NCBI GenBank assembly: GCA_029975215.1 | Contig: JARKPO010000003.1 | Coordinates: forward strand, 124,001-188,000 | Direction of reading: 5' to 3' | Origin: Levilinea sp. | GTDB taxonomy: Bacteria > Chloroflexota > Anaerolineae > Anaerolineales > Anaerolineaceae | Length of the DNA: 64,000 nt | Shown: in pieces, positions 42,349-51,390 of the stretch | Layout: each line of letters starts with the position of its first letter | Numbering within the stretch: the stretch's first letter is position 1 | The notes under the pieces: generated by a model | Database searches by the model: none | Seen by the model: only the letters and a program-made list of their open reading frames with translations | Told to the model about the DNA's origin: nothing | Program-made: the position numbers and the translations under genes

Positions 42349-44681
42349 GTTTCCAGCCGTCCTCCAATGACCGGTTTCTCAATATCTACCTGACCCTGGT
42401 TCAATATCCCATTTTGAGCACGCGCATCCGCATGCGCATGCGCAGTGAGCTGTTCACCCGCGGGGTGATCAGCCTGCGCGAGTTTGAAGCGCGCGTGCGC
42501 GAGATGGCCATCGCTTCGCAGGAGCGCGAAGGCCTGATCAATCCGGTGGAAGAAGAGCCGGAGGATATGTGGAATCTGCGCCTGGACCGCACGCGCAAGC
42601 ACCTCACTGACCTGATCTTCAGCCAGCGCCTGACCTTTGCCGATTTTGAACACATTGTCACCAGCGTGCTGAGTGAGAAAGGGCTGAGCGAGCAGGAAAT
42701 CCTCTCGGCCATCAACCCCGAACTGGCTCCCATGGAACTGGTGTTTGAACAGGCCCTGGCCATGGAACACCTGCCCCCGGCGGAGCGCCAGCGTTACGAA
42801 GCCCGCCTGCATGAATCCAAGGTGGTGCTCATCCGTTCGCTGATTAGCGACAACCTGCGCTATATCAACATCGCCAAAGAGTGGTTCACCATCAGCGACC
42901 TGGCCAAGATCCGCCGCCGCAAAATCGGCGGGGGGCGCATCGGCGGCAAAGCGGCCGGTATGCTGCTGGCTCTGCGCGTGGTGGAAGATATGGGCACCTG
43001 TCCCGATTTCTGCATCCGCTCCGCAGAGTCGTATTACATTGGTTCGGATGTGCTTTATTCGTTCATGTCCATCAACAACCTGGGGCATTGGAACGATCAG
43101 AAATATAAATCTGAATCAGAAATGCGGGCGGAATTCCCGCAGATTGTGAAAGATTTTGAAAAAGGGGTCTTCCCGCCCGAGATTGTGGAGCGGCTGCAGG
43201 GGCTGTTGGTGACGGTAGGGCAAAAGCCCATGATCGTGCGCTCTTCCAGCCTGCTGGAAGATAACTTCGGCACCTCCTTCGCGGGCAAATACGAAAGCAT
43301 TTTCCTGCCCAACCAGCGCTCGATCAAAGAGAACCTGGGGGCCCTCACCCGTGCCGTCGCACGCATCTATGCATCCACGCTGAACCCGAATGCGCTGCTC
43401 TACCGCCGCAGCCGCGGCTTGCAGGATTATGACGAGCGCATGGCCATTCTCATTCAGGTGGTGCAAGGCGAAGCCTTTGGGCGATACTACATGCCTCACG
43501 CCGCAGGGGTGGCCTTCAGCCGCAACCTCTACCGCTGGACCCCACAGATCCGGCGCGAGGACGGCTTTGTGCGCCTGGTGTGGGGCATGGGCACGCGTGC
43601 CGTGGACCGCGTGGGCAACGATTACCCCCGTCTGGTAGCCCTCAGCCACCCGCTGCTGCGGCCATCCACCTCGGCGGACGCCATCCGGCGTTATTCGCAG
43701 CAATATGTGGATCTGATTGACCTGGAGGAGAACGCCTTTAAAACGCTGCCAGCCAGCGAGGTTTTAGATGCACACTACCCGCCCTTGCGTTATTTGGCGC
43801 AGGTGGATGAGGACGGCTATTTTGTCTCTTTGCAGAGCAGCCTGCTGGAAGGCGGCACAGACCGCCTGGTGCTGACCTTTGACGAATTGCTGCGCCGCAC
43901 CCCCTTTGCTGAAAAAATGCGCGATATCCTCCATAACCTGGAGCGCAACTACCGCAGTCCGGTAGATTTAGAATTTACCCTGCACCTCTCTAACCTGGAT
44001 TCGGGCAAGCCTATGCTCAATCTGACGCTGCTGCAGTGCCGCCCGCAAAGCCACCTGATGGAAACGGAAGAAGTGCCCGTTCCAGCGGACATCCCAGAGG
44101 AAAAAGTGGTCTTTGAGACGCGTTTTGTGGTTCCCCAGGGCTTCATCCGGCAGGTGGATTACGTCCTGTTTGTGCGCCCAGAAGGCTACTACGCGCTGCC
44201 CAGCATGAACGACCGCGCCAAATTGGCGCGCGCCATCGGCACGCTGAACGCTGCCCTGGAAGGCCAAAATTTCATCTGTGTGGGCCCAGGGCGCTGGGGA
44301 TCTTCCAACTCCGATCTGGGTGTGCCCATTGATTATGGGGACATTTACCACGCCAAAGCGCTGGTGGAGCTTTCGGGCAAGGGGGTGGGGCCAGAGCCGG
44401 AGCCTTCGCTGGGCACGCATTTCTTCCAGGATCTGATGGAAGCTCAAATTTATCCCCTGGCGGTGCTGCTAGACAGCCCTACCACGCTGTTTAATCGCGA
44501 ATTTTTCTACCATCAGCCCAATCACGTGGGTGATTTTGTCCCGTTGGACCCGCTGCTGGCTGACACGCTGCACCTGATCCGCGTGAGCGATTTCGCCCCC
44601 GGCCACACCCTGCAGGTGGTGATGGACGACGACCAGAACCAGGCGATGGCCTTTGTAATTCCCCTGGACCGATTGAAATAA
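42345..44681 (+). CDS. PEP-synthase/PPDK N-terminal-like ATP-grasp protein
   Basis: A 778-residue protein. The first 190 residues are helical and of unknown type. GGGRIGGKAAGMLLALRVVE begins a PPDK N-terminal ATP-grasp domain, followed by IVRSSSLLEDNFGTSFAGKYES and DYDERMAILIQVVQG. The usual phosphohistidine domain and PEP-utilising barrel are absent. The C-terminal part contains GPGRWGSSNSDLGVPIDYGDI. It may use ATP to phosphorylate an unknown acceptor. It is translationally coupled to dnaN. Confidence 0.82.
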   Translation: MSFQPSSNDRFLNIYLTLVQYPILSTRIRMRMRSELFTRGVISLREFEARVREMAIASQEREGLINPVEEEPEDMWNLRLDRTRKHLTDLIFSQRLTFADFEHIVTSVLSEKGLSEQEILSAINPELAPMELVFEQALAMEHLPPAERQRYEARLHESKVVLIRSLISDNLRYINIAKEWFTISDLAKIRRRKIGGGRIGGKAAGMLLALRVVEDMGTCPDFCIRSAESYYIGSDVLYSFMSINNLGHWNDQKYKSESEMRAEFPQIVKDFEKGVFPPEIVERLQGLLVTVGQKPMIVRSSSLLEDNFGTSFAGKYESIFLPNQRSIKENLGALTRAVARIYASTLNPNALLYRRSRGLQDYDERMAILIQVVQGEAFGRYYMPHAAGVAFSRNLYRWTPQIRREDGFVRLVWGMGTRAVDRVGNDYPRLVALSHPLLRPSTSADAIRRYSQQYVDLIDLEENAFKTLPASEVLDAHYPPLRYLAQVDEDGYFVSLQSSLLEGGTDRLVLTFDELLRRTPFAEKMRDILHNLERNYRSPVDLEFTLHLSNLDSGKPMLNLTLLQCRPQSHLMETEEVPVPADIPEEKVVFETRFVVPQGFIRQVDYVLFVRPEGYYALPSMNDRAKLARAIGTLNAALEGQNFICVGPGRWGSSNSDLGVPIDYGDIYHAKALVELSGKGVGPEPEPSLGTHFFQDLMEAQIYPLAVLLDSPTTLFNREFFYHQPNHVGDFVPLDPLLADTLHLIRVSDFAPGHTLQVVMDDDQNQAMAFVIPLDRLK

Positions 44682-44688
44682 TTCCCGG

Positions 44689-45270
44689 TTACTCTCCGGC
44701 GGCCTCCCCCGGTGCGGGCGTCTTTCGCCGCGGGTCCAAGGCGTCCCAACGCAGGACCAGGTCGCGCAGCGGCTGTGAATCCGGCGAGGGCATGCCCCGA
44801 TGCGGCGGCTCGGCGGTCAGCTCAGCGCGCAGGGCGGCGATCTGCTCCAGGGCTTGCGGGCCGCTCAGGCCGCGGCGTACCCAAAAACAGCCCACCACCG
44901 CGCCGGTGCGGCCGATGCCCGCGCGGCAGTGCACATACACGCCCTGGCCCTGTTCCAGGGCGCTGTCGATTTGATCCAGGATCGCGCTCATCCGGTCAGG
45001 CACGATGAGGGGGGCGGTTTCGAGGGGAAAGGTGTGGTAATGCGCCGTCAGGCCGAGCCAGTTGGCCTGCTCATGCAGCAGCCGCTGGTAATCGGGGGCT
45101 TCGTTGGGCTGGGCCAGGTTGATGAAGCAGCGCAGCCCGCGGTCCAGCAAACGGCTGAGCAGGGTGCGGGTGACTTCGTCGGAATAGGGCACGGCGGGGT
45201 AGGCCCCGGCCATGAACTGCCCGGGCAGCACCCAATAGGCGTTGGGGATGGGTGGGGGCAGCAGGCTCAT
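44689..45270 (-). CDS. Dual-specificity protein phosphatase family protein
   Basis: A 193-residue cytoplasmic protein. The P-loop HCRAGIGRTGAVVG near residue 113 has the catalytic Cys and Arg. The upstream FPLETAPLIVPD supplies the general-acid region, but its Asp is less certain. The start overlaps the preceding AIR-synthase-like stop (ATGA), indicating an operon. The substrate, protein or small molecule, is unknown. Confidence 0.85.
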   Translation of the reverse strand: MSLLPPPIPNAYWVLPGQFMAGAYPAVPYSDEVTRTLLSRLLDRGLRCFINLAQPNEAPDYQRLLHEQANWLGLTAHYHTFPLETAPLIVPDRMSAILDQIDSALEQGQGVYVHCRAGIGRTGAVVGCFWVRRGLSGPQALEQIAALRAELTAEPPHRGMPSPDSQPLRDLVLRWDALDPRRKTPAPGEAAGE

Positions 45271-46286
45271 TCGTATACCCGGGTGATCTCATCCCGTTCG
45301 GGCCGCGGCAGGGGAATTTCGCCGTCGGCCAGTCTTTGCCAGACAGCAAACGGCCCTTCGCTGACCTCGCCGATGTCGGCGCAAACGATCCCTTCGCCTT
45401 GCAGCGCGGCGCGGATGGCGGGGGCATCGCTGGGGGGCGCGGTGAACAGCAGCGCGCCCGAGGCGATGGCCGCCAGCGGGTTCAGGCCAAGGGCCGCACA
45501 CACCCGCTGCGAAAGCCGCGGTACCGGCACAGCCGCTGGATCGATTTTGAAACACTTCCCGCTGGCCTCGGCCATCTCCCACAAGGCTGATGCCAGGCCG
45601 CCTTCGGTGGGGTCGTGCATGGCGGTGACGCGCCCGGCCTGGACGGCGGTGCGCGCATCGCGGGCCACGCTGATGCCGGGAGTGTACAGGTAAGCGGCGG
45701 CTTCTTCCAACTCGGCGGGGGTCAAAACGGAAGCCAGTCGGTCGGGGAACTCGCGGCTGAGGATGGCGGTGGCCTCCACGGGTACACCCTTGGTCAGCAG
45801 GATGCGGTCGCCGATCTGTGCGCCGCGCGGGGTGACCAGCGCCTCGCGGGCCACTTCGCCGATCAGCGTGCCGATCAGCAGCGGCCGGTCTAGCCCGTGA
45901 GTGATTTCGGTATGCCCGCCCACCACAGTGACGCCCAGTTGGGCGCAGGCCGAGTTGATCTGGTTTAAAATCTCTTCCACCAGGCGCGGGGTGGTTTGCC
46001 CCTGTGGCAGTAGCAGGGCGGTCATGTACCAGCGCGGCACGGCGCCGGTGGTGGCGATGTCGTTGGCGCTCACCTGCACCCCGTACCAACCGATTTCACC
46101 GCTCACAAAGGTGATCGGTTCTGTTTTGAGCACCAAAAGCTGGGGCGCGCCCGTGTCAATCACGGCGCAGTCCAGGCCCACGCCCGGGCCGAGCAGCACG
46201 CGCGGGTCGTTGCCGGGAATTTGGGCCACCATCTGGGCCAACAGTTCCGGCGGCAGTTTACCCAGGGGGAGAATCGCATCCGACAT
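45267..46286 (-). CDS. AIR synthase-related protein (HypE-like fold)
   Basis: About 339 residues. GPGVGLDCAVIDTG, VSANDIATTGAVPRWY, VGGHTEITHG, AMHDPTEGGLASALWEM and ASGALLFTAP follow the order of the PurM/HypE superfamily. HypE ends in a carbamoylated Cys, which is missing here, and no hydrogenase genes are nearby. An ATP-dependent kinase or synthetase on an unknown substrate is likely. The start is ATG 46286 or TTG 46295. Confidence 0.8.
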   Translation of the reverse strand: MSDAILPLGKLPPELLAQMVAQIPGNDPRVLLGPGVGLDCAVIDTGAPQLLVLKTEPITFVSGEIGWYGVQVSANDIATTGAVPRWYMTALLLPQGQTTPRLVEEILNQINSACAQLGVTVVGGHTEITHGLDRPLLIGTLIGEVAREALVTPRGAQIGDRILLTKGVPVEATAILSREFPDRLASVLTPAELEEAAAYLYTPGISVARDARTAVQAGRVTAMHDPTEGGLASALWEMAEASGKCFKIDPAAVPVPRLSQRVCAALGLNPLAAIASGALLFTAPPSDAPAIRAALQGEGIVCADIGEVSEGPFAVWQRLADGEIPLPRPERDEITRVYE

Positions 46287-46391
46287 GGGGGTCAATATCC
46301 TCTCCAGAGAGTTGCATAGTGAATCACAGCCCCTTATTGTACCCAGGTTTGGCCGATTCTGTGCGCGGCTCAGCGGGCCGGGGTAGGGGCG

Positions 46392-47159
46392 TCAATCCAC
46401 GCACAGGCCGTCGTATTCCGGATTTTGGAAGAGGGGCTGCGGTTCCAGACGCATCACCTCGCCGCTGCGGCTGACCTCAACCGGCACGGCAAAGGTGGTG
46501 TGCGGGCCGCAGCCGCACAGGTAATCATTGAACAGGAACACGCGGTAACCCTCGCTGATGGTTTCCACATGGGTTTCCTGCAGCTGGCGGGTCTGGTAGC
46601 GGAAGCCGGGGTCTACGGATAGGTCGTAAAGGGCCGAAAGCCCCTGGCTGGCCAGGGCGTAGCTGAGGGCCTCTTCGGGGGTCTCGATGGGGGCGGCCAG
46701 GGCGCGCAGCTCTTCCAGATTGCGCACCAGGCGCAGGCTGCCGTTTTCGGCCACCACATAGCGGATGTAGGCCGGGTAGGCGCAGCCGGTGTGATAGAGA
46801 TACTCCCCCTCCGGCAGGGCATCGCGCCCGCGCACGATACAGGCGGCCAGTGGTGCTGGGTCCAGGCCGCCCAGCAGTGGCGAGACGCTTTGCAGCACCT
46901 CACAGTCCCACTCATCCTGCGGGCCGCCCTCTGGGCAGGTCCACCACGGCTCCGCCAGGGTGCAGCCCACTTGTTCCAGGGGCGAGGTGTCCACGCTCAG
47001 CGCGGGCGGGTCATATTCCACCAGGGTGGGGCGCTGTGCCAGATTGCGGATGCGCTGCGCCAGGGCCGGGACAACGGCGCAGGCGGTGACCCCCCCGGCG
47101 GCCAGCAGCGCCACAGCGATGCGCAGAGTGCTGGTTAAACAGCGAACGGATGGTTTCAT
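46392..47159 (-). CDS. Secreted/lipoprotein of unknown function
   Basis: A precursor of about 255 residues. The hydrophobic signal ends VTACAVVP, which could be a lipobox. The mature part contains many cysteines (GCTLAEPWWTCPEGG, YLCGCGPHTTF), suggesting disulfides. GGGAGG lies seven bases before the ATG at 47159. I do not recognise a family. Confidence 0.65.
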   Translation of the reverse strand: MKPSVRCLTSTLRIAVALLAAGGVTACAVVPALAQRIRNLAQRPTLVEYDPPALSVDTSPLEQVGCTLAEPWWTCPEGGPQDEWDCEVLQSVSPLLGGLDPAPLAACIVRGRDALPEGEYLYHTGCAYPAYIRYVVAENGSLRLVRNLEELRALAAPIETPEEALSYALASQGLSALYDLSVDPGFRYQTRQLQETHVETISEGYRVFLFNDYLCGCGPHTTFAVPVEVSRSGEVMRLEPQPLFQNPEYDGLCVD

Positions 47160-47276
47160 GCTTTTTCCTCCCCGAGCTTTTCTCAAACCTCCCCGGTCAA
47201 GGCCAGGGTTGATTCCCTCCCTCCTTTTTGATTATAGGGGCTTTTGCACCGGATTTAAAGGCTGAACCCTGCCCGG

Positions 47277-47318
47277 TAAAAGAAAAGCCAGGCAAAAGCG
47301 GCTTGGCTTGTGCCTGGC
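47277..47318 (-). terminator. Rho-independent terminator of the second GH13 gene
   Basis: On the minus strand GCCAGGCA pairs with TGCCTGGC across a 16-nt loop and is followed by TTTTCTTTT. Confidence 0.85.
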
Positions 47319-47340
47319 GTGTAGATTGGGGGGGAATTTC

Positions 47341-48684
47341 CTAAAGAATGGGGAAGTGAAAGTCCATCAAGTCGCTGTACAGCGGGTGCAGATCGGGTTT
47401 GCCGGTGTAGCGCAGGATGGCGGCATGGCTGGGAAGGGGGGCTGCGCCGGACTGCACATTGACAGACTGTCCGCTGAGCAGGTCGGTGTAGCTGCCGTCC
47501 GGAATGGGCAAAGCGATGGCGCCAGTAGCGGCGCGCACGTTGAAGATGCCCAGCAGGCCGCCTTCGCGTCCCTTTTGCCAGGAGGCCACAATGGCTGGGT
47601 CGGCGGCCAGCAGCAGGAATTTGCCTTCCTGCAGGATAGGATCTTTTTTCAGGTGGGCCAGTTTGGTGAGGAAGGGCTGCAAGGAATAATTTCTCCACTC
47701 CACCTTGTCAATTTCAAAGAGCGAAGGGGTATGACCAGCCTCCGATTCCTGCCCGCCGTAGATGAGGAATGCCCCGCGGTTGAAGGCCTCAAAAGCTGTC
47801 CAGGCCAGGGCTTGAGTGCGGTCAGAAGCCAAAGCCATGATGCGTGCCTGGTCGTGGTTTTCTACACAGCGCATTTTCACGAAATTTTCGGGGTAGATGG
47901 CATCCTGGAAGCGCAGAATCTCCAGATAACGCCCCACGGGCAGTTTACCGTGCACCACCGCCTGGAAAAGCGGCCAAATGTCGTAATCGTAGGTCAGGTC
48001 GAAGGCCTGGTAGAGTTCGCTGTCGGAACAGGCATTCAGGTTGAAGTGGCGGCGCCCCGCCACAAAACTGGCATGCACCGATTCGGCCAGCCAGATAACA
48101 TTTGGCTTGACGGCAGCCACTTCGGCGCGCGCCTGCACCCAAAAATCCACCGGAACCAGCGAAGCCACGTCGCAGCGGAAGCCGTCTACACCCATTTCGG
48201 CCCACATTTTCAAGGAATCGATCAGGTAGCGGGTCAGTTCGGGATTGGGGTGCTTCAGGTCAATCACATCCGACCATTCCGGCACGGTGGTCACAGGCTT
48301 GCACTGCTCATTCTGATGGAAAAATTCGGGGTGCTCCTGCACCAGCACGGAATCATGGGCGGTGTGGTTATACACCACGTCAATCATCACCTGCATGCCC
48401 AGGCGGTGGGCTTTTTCGATCAGGCGGGCGAAATCCGCTTTGGTTCCGTATTCCGGGTTCACCTCGCGGTAGTCGCGGATGGAATAAGGACAACCCAGGC
48501 GGCCTTTCTTATTCAATTGGCCGATAGGGTGGATGGGCATGAACCAGATGATGTCCACGCCCATGGCCTGAATGCGTTCCAGATCGGCTTCGACATCTGC
48601 AAAAGTTCCGTTGGGGCCGTGGTTGCGCACATAGACTTCGTAGATCACCAAATTGCGGTAATGGAGGGGGGTATCCTTCGCCAT
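47341..48684 (-). CDS. GH13 alpha-amylase family enzyme (second copy type)
   Basis: A 447-residue cytoplasmic enzyme. VMIDVVYNHTA, GFRCDVASLVP (nucleophile), WLAESVHASF (acid/base Glu) and CVENHDQAR are the conserved regions. A C-terminal beta domain is present. It differs clearly from the enzyme at 22059 and has no TetR partner. Specificity is unknown; glucosidase or maltogenic activity is possible. Confidence 0.88.
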   Translation of the reverse strand: MAKDTPLHYRNLVIYEVYVRNHGPNGTFADVEADLERIQAMGVDIIWFMPIHPIGQLNKKGRLGCPYSIRDYREVNPEYGTKADFARLIEKAHRLGMQVMIDVVYNHTAHDSVLVQEHPEFFHQNEQCKPVTTVPEWSDVIDLKHPNPELTRYLIDSLKMWAEMGVDGFRCDVASLVPVDFWVQARAEVAAVKPNVIWLAESVHASFVAGRRHFNLNACSDSELYQAFDLTYDYDIWPLFQAVVHGKLPVGRYLEILRFQDAIYPENFVKMRCVENHDQARIMALASDRTQALAWTAFEAFNRGAFLIYGGQESEAGHTPSLFEIDKVEWRNYSLQPFLTKLAHLKKDPILQEGKFLLLAADPAIVASWQKGREGGLLGIFNVRAATGAIALPIPDGSYTDLLSGQSVNVQSGAAPLPSHAAILRYTGKPDLHPLYSDLMDFHFPIL

Positions 48685-48696
48685 ACAATCCTCTGT

Positions 48697-49185
48697 TTAA
48701 CCTGCCTGTTTAATCTCTGCCACCTGTCCGCCGGTCATGGGCTGAAGGCTGGCGGCAGAGAGCTGAAAGACCGCGTGGGGGGTTCCCGCAGCGGCCCAAA
48801 TGGTATCGTATTGCAGCAAATCGGCGTCAATCACGGTGCGCAGGGCCTGAATGTGCCCCAGGGGCGGCACGCCGCCGATGGCAAAGCCGGTTTGCACGCG
48901 CACGAAATCACCGTTGGCTTTTTCCACCGCTTCGCCCAGCACCTGGGCCAGGCGCGCCTCGCTGACGCGGTTGGCGCCGCTGACCAGAGCCAAAACAGCC
49001 TTGCCGCTGCTTTTCCCGCGGAAGATGAGCGATTTGACAATCTGCCCCAGGGTGCAGCCGCAGGCGTCTGCGGCTTCCTGTGCGGTGCGCGTGGAAGCGG
49101 GCAGTTCCACCACGGTGCAGTCGAAGCCCCGAGCGTGCAGGGTGTTCTGTACTTTTTGGGCGCTGGGGGAGAGGGTTTCGTTCAT
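48697..49185 (-). CDS. YbaK/EbsC (ProX-like) aminoacyl-tRNA deacylase
   Basis: A 162-residue protein. CTLGQIVKSLIFRGK, ANRVSEARLAQVLG and GFAIGGVPPLGH are typical of the YbaK/EbsC family, which clears misacylated tRNA such as Cys-tRNA(Pro). The ATG at 49185 has AGGAAG upstream; the much longer caller ORF has no support. It lies 12 bp before the amylase gene, so they may be cotranscribed. Confidence 0.88.
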   Translation of the reverse strand: MNETLSPSAQKVQNTLHARGFDCTVVELPASTRTAQEAADACGCTLGQIVKSLIFRGKSSGKAVLALVSGANRVSEARLAQVLGEAVEKANGDFVRVQTGFAIGGVPPLGHIQALRTVIDADLLQYDTIWAAAGTPHAVFQLSAASLQPMTGGQVAEIKQAG

Positions 49186-49248
49186 CGGTCTTCCTGTGGT
49201 GACAAAACCAGGGTTTGGGGTATTGTACCAAATTTTGATGGAGGGCTG

Positions 49249-49257
49249 TGATAGAAT
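49249..49257 (+). promoter_or_regulatory. Extended -10 promoter of holB, predicted leaderless
   Basis: TGaTAGAAT ends six bases before ATG 49264, with no Shine-Dalgarno at a usable distance. Confidence 0.6.
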
Positions 49258-49263
49258 TTGAGC

Positions 49264-50286
49264 ATGACCTGGGACGTGATGGGCCACGATTGGGCGGTGA
49301 ACCTGCTGCGCCAGCACCTTTCCCGCGGAGAGGTGCGGCACGCGTATTTGCTGTGCGGCGCGCCGGGGGTGGGACGGCGCACGCTGGCGCTGCGCTTTGC
49401 CCAGGCACTCTTCTGCCCGCAGCCTGTGGCACCGGGGGAACCTTGTGGGGTATGCCGCGCCTGTCAGCAAACCTTGAACATGCAGCACCCTGACCTGCAC
49501 CTGTTGTCCGCCGAAACCGTGGGAGGCTCACTGCGGGTGGAGACCATCCGCGAATTGCAGCGCTCGCTGTCCCTGGCCCCGTTTCAGGCTGTGCGTCGCG
49601 TGGCCCTGCTGCTGCGTTTTGAAGAAGCCACCGAAAGCACCCAGAATGCGCTGCTCAAAACCCTGGAAGAAGCCCCCGAACGTGCGATTTTGATTCTGAC
49701 CGCGGTATCCCCCGAAAGCCTGCTACCTACCATCACTTCGCGCTGCGAAATCCTGCGCCTGCGCCCGATGGGGGTAGAAGCTCTGGGGGCCGCCCTGCAT
49801 CAGCAGCGCGGTCTGCCCGCTGATGAGGCCCGCCGCCTGGCGCATCTGTCATCGGGGCGGGTGGGGGTGGCTTTGCAGATGCACGCCCAGCCAGAACTGG
49901 TGGAAAAACGCCGCGCCTATTTGGATGATCTGCGTATGCTGCTAAGCGCACCGCACCGCGACCGCTTTACCTATGCCAAAAAGGCCGCTGAGTACGGCCG
50001 CCCCGATCAGCGTTCTGGGATGGTGGAGGAACTGCGCCGCCGCCTGGAGGTGTGGCAGTCGCTTTGGCGGGATGTGATGCTGCTGCAAAGCGGGGTGGAG
50101 CTGCCTCTGGTCAATCTGGATGATTTGGACGCTGTGGAGCGCTTGGCGCAGCAGTGTTCCCCAGCGGAAATGGCGGCGCGGGTACGTGAGCTGGAAGAAG
50201 CCCAAGACGCGCTGGACGCGAACGCCAACTCGCGCCTGTTGTTTGAAAACCTGGCTTTGAACTTGCCGCGGGTGGTTTTGAATTGA
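49264..50286 (+). CDS. holB: DNA polymerase III delta' subunit
   Basis: About 340 residues. HAYLLCGAPGVGRRTLALRFA is a modified Walker A, followed by the zinc cysteines in CGVCRACQQ, then ESTQNALLKTLEEAP and TITSRCEILRL, which includes the SRC motif. It is part of the clamp loader that opens the dnaN clamp. The ATG at 49264 is favoured over TTG 49258 because of the promoter spacing. Confidence 0.9.
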   Translation: MTWDVMGHDWAVNLLRQHLSRGEVRHAYLLCGAPGVGRRTLALRFAQALFCPQPVAPGEPCGVCRACQQTLNMQHPDLHLLSAETVGGSLRVETIRELQRSLSLAPFQAVRRVALLLRFEEATESTQNALLKTLEEAPERAILILTAVSPESLLPTITSRCEILRLRPMGVEALGAALHQQRGLPADEARRLAHLSSGRVGVALQMHAQPELVEKRRAYLDDLRMLLSAPHRDRFTYAKKAAEYGRPDQRSGMVEELRRRLEVWQSLWRDVMLLQSGVELPLVNLDDLDAVERLAQQCSPAEMAARVRELEEAQDALDANANSRLLFENLALNLPRVVLN

Positions 50287-50305
50287 GAAACGGCAGGCGA
50301 GGGGG

Positions 50306-50641
50306 CTAAAAGAGCCACTGCAGCAGGTACAAAACCGCCATGCCTGCCGCGATGGTCAAAAGGATACTGCGCGTGCGCCAGGCCACCCACACGGCGGCCA
50401 GCCCGGCCCACAAACGCAGGTTTTCAATGCCAATCTGCACACGGCCCTGGGGCATGAGTATTTCAGGCAGGATGATGGCACTCAGCACGGCAGGGGGCAC
50501 AAAGCGCAGGGCGCGCTGCAAGAGTTCCGGCGGCTGCCAGCGCCCCTGCAGGGCGATGAAGGACAGCCGGATCAAAAAGGTCAGCGCCCCGCCCAGGATG
50601 AGGATCCACCACAGATTCCCGTTCACCGCCGTTCGCTCCAT
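50306..50641 (-). CDS. azlD: AzlD-like small permease subunit
   Basis: A 111-residue protein with four hydrophobic segments. ILGGALTFLIRLSFIAL and RFVPPAVLSAIILPEIL are typical AzlD segments. AzlC and AzlD together export branched-chain amino acids. ATG 50641 overlaps azlC by 19 bp; a GTG at 50626 giving a 4-bp overlap is the alternative. Confidence 0.87.
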   Translation of the reverse strand: MERTAVNGNLWWILILGGALTFLIRLSFIALQGRWQPPELLQRALRFVPPAVLSAIILPEILMPQGRVQIGIENLRLWAGLAAVWVAWRTRSILLTIAAGMAVLYLLQWLF

Positions 50642-51333
50642 AACCCCACCAAAATGCCCGCCAGGGCGGCCAGCAGCAAACCCAGTTTATAAGGAAGCCC
50701 GTGCGCCAGCACGGCGGTGACCCCGGCGCTGAGGGCTGCCAGGGCCGAGGGACGGTCGCGCAGGTTGGGGATCACCAGGGCGATGAAGGTGAGGGCCAGG
50801 GTGAAGTCTAGCGACCAGGCGGCTGGGATCTGCGCCCCCAGGAAGATGCCCACCGCGGTGCTGATCTGCCAATCAGCCCACAGGGCCAGCCCGGCTCCCA
50901 ATAAAAACCACGGGCTGCCTGGCATCACCCCCTTTTTTTGATACAACGTAATCGCCACCGCATAGGCCTCATCCGTCAGCAGATAGGCCAAAACGGCTTT
51001 CCAGACGCGCGACAGACCGTGCAGATAGGGGGCGATGGAGGCGGAATACAGAGCGTGGCGCAGGTTGATGACCAGGATGGAGAGGATGATCACCACAGCC
51101 GGGGTGGCGGTGTTGATCAGCTGCACGGCCATGAACTGCGAGGAGCCGGCGAAGACGATGGAGGACATGGCCTGGGCGGCGGCCGCGGGCAGACCGGCTT
51201 TGACGGCCAGCACACCGTAGATCATGCCGAAGGGTGTGACCCCCAGCAGAATGGGCAGCTCGGCGCGCACCCCGGCCCAAAAATCCGCGTGGGCGGAGGG
51301 GGAAGGCGGGTTTGCGGCGGTCATGCGGGGCAT
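50623..51333 (-). CDS. azlC: AzlC-like branched-chain amino acid permease
   Basis: A 236-residue membrane protein. VTPFGMIYGVLAVKAGL, SSIVFAGSSQFMAVQL and NLRHALYSASIAPYL are AzlC signatures. It is coupled to azlD. It lies 57 bp after the riboflavin transporter ATPase and could share its transcript, although the function differs. Confidence 0.9.
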   Translation of the reverse strand: MPRMTAANPPSPSAHADFWAGVRAELPILLGVTPFGMIYGVLAVKAGLPAAAAQAMSSIVFAGSSQFMAVQLINTATPAVVIILSILVINLRHALYSASIAPYLHGLSRVWKAVLAYLLTDEAYAVAITLYQKKGVMPGSPWFLLGAGLALWADWQISTAVGIFLGAQIPAAWSLDFTLALTFIALVIPNLRDRPSALAALSAGVTAVLAHGLPYKLGLLLAALAGILVGLWSERR

Positions 51334-51390
51334 CCGTGGGCGGGCTGAGCGGGCACCGGAGTCTCCTGGGGGCGGGCCGCGGCGCAGCCT

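Noticed and set aside
47308-49251. 647-codon plus-strand ORF opposite the GH13 and YbaK genes
   Set aside because: It is a Gly/His/Gln-rich antisense shadow of two genes with clear family motifs, with no Shine-Dalgarno and no recognisable domain.
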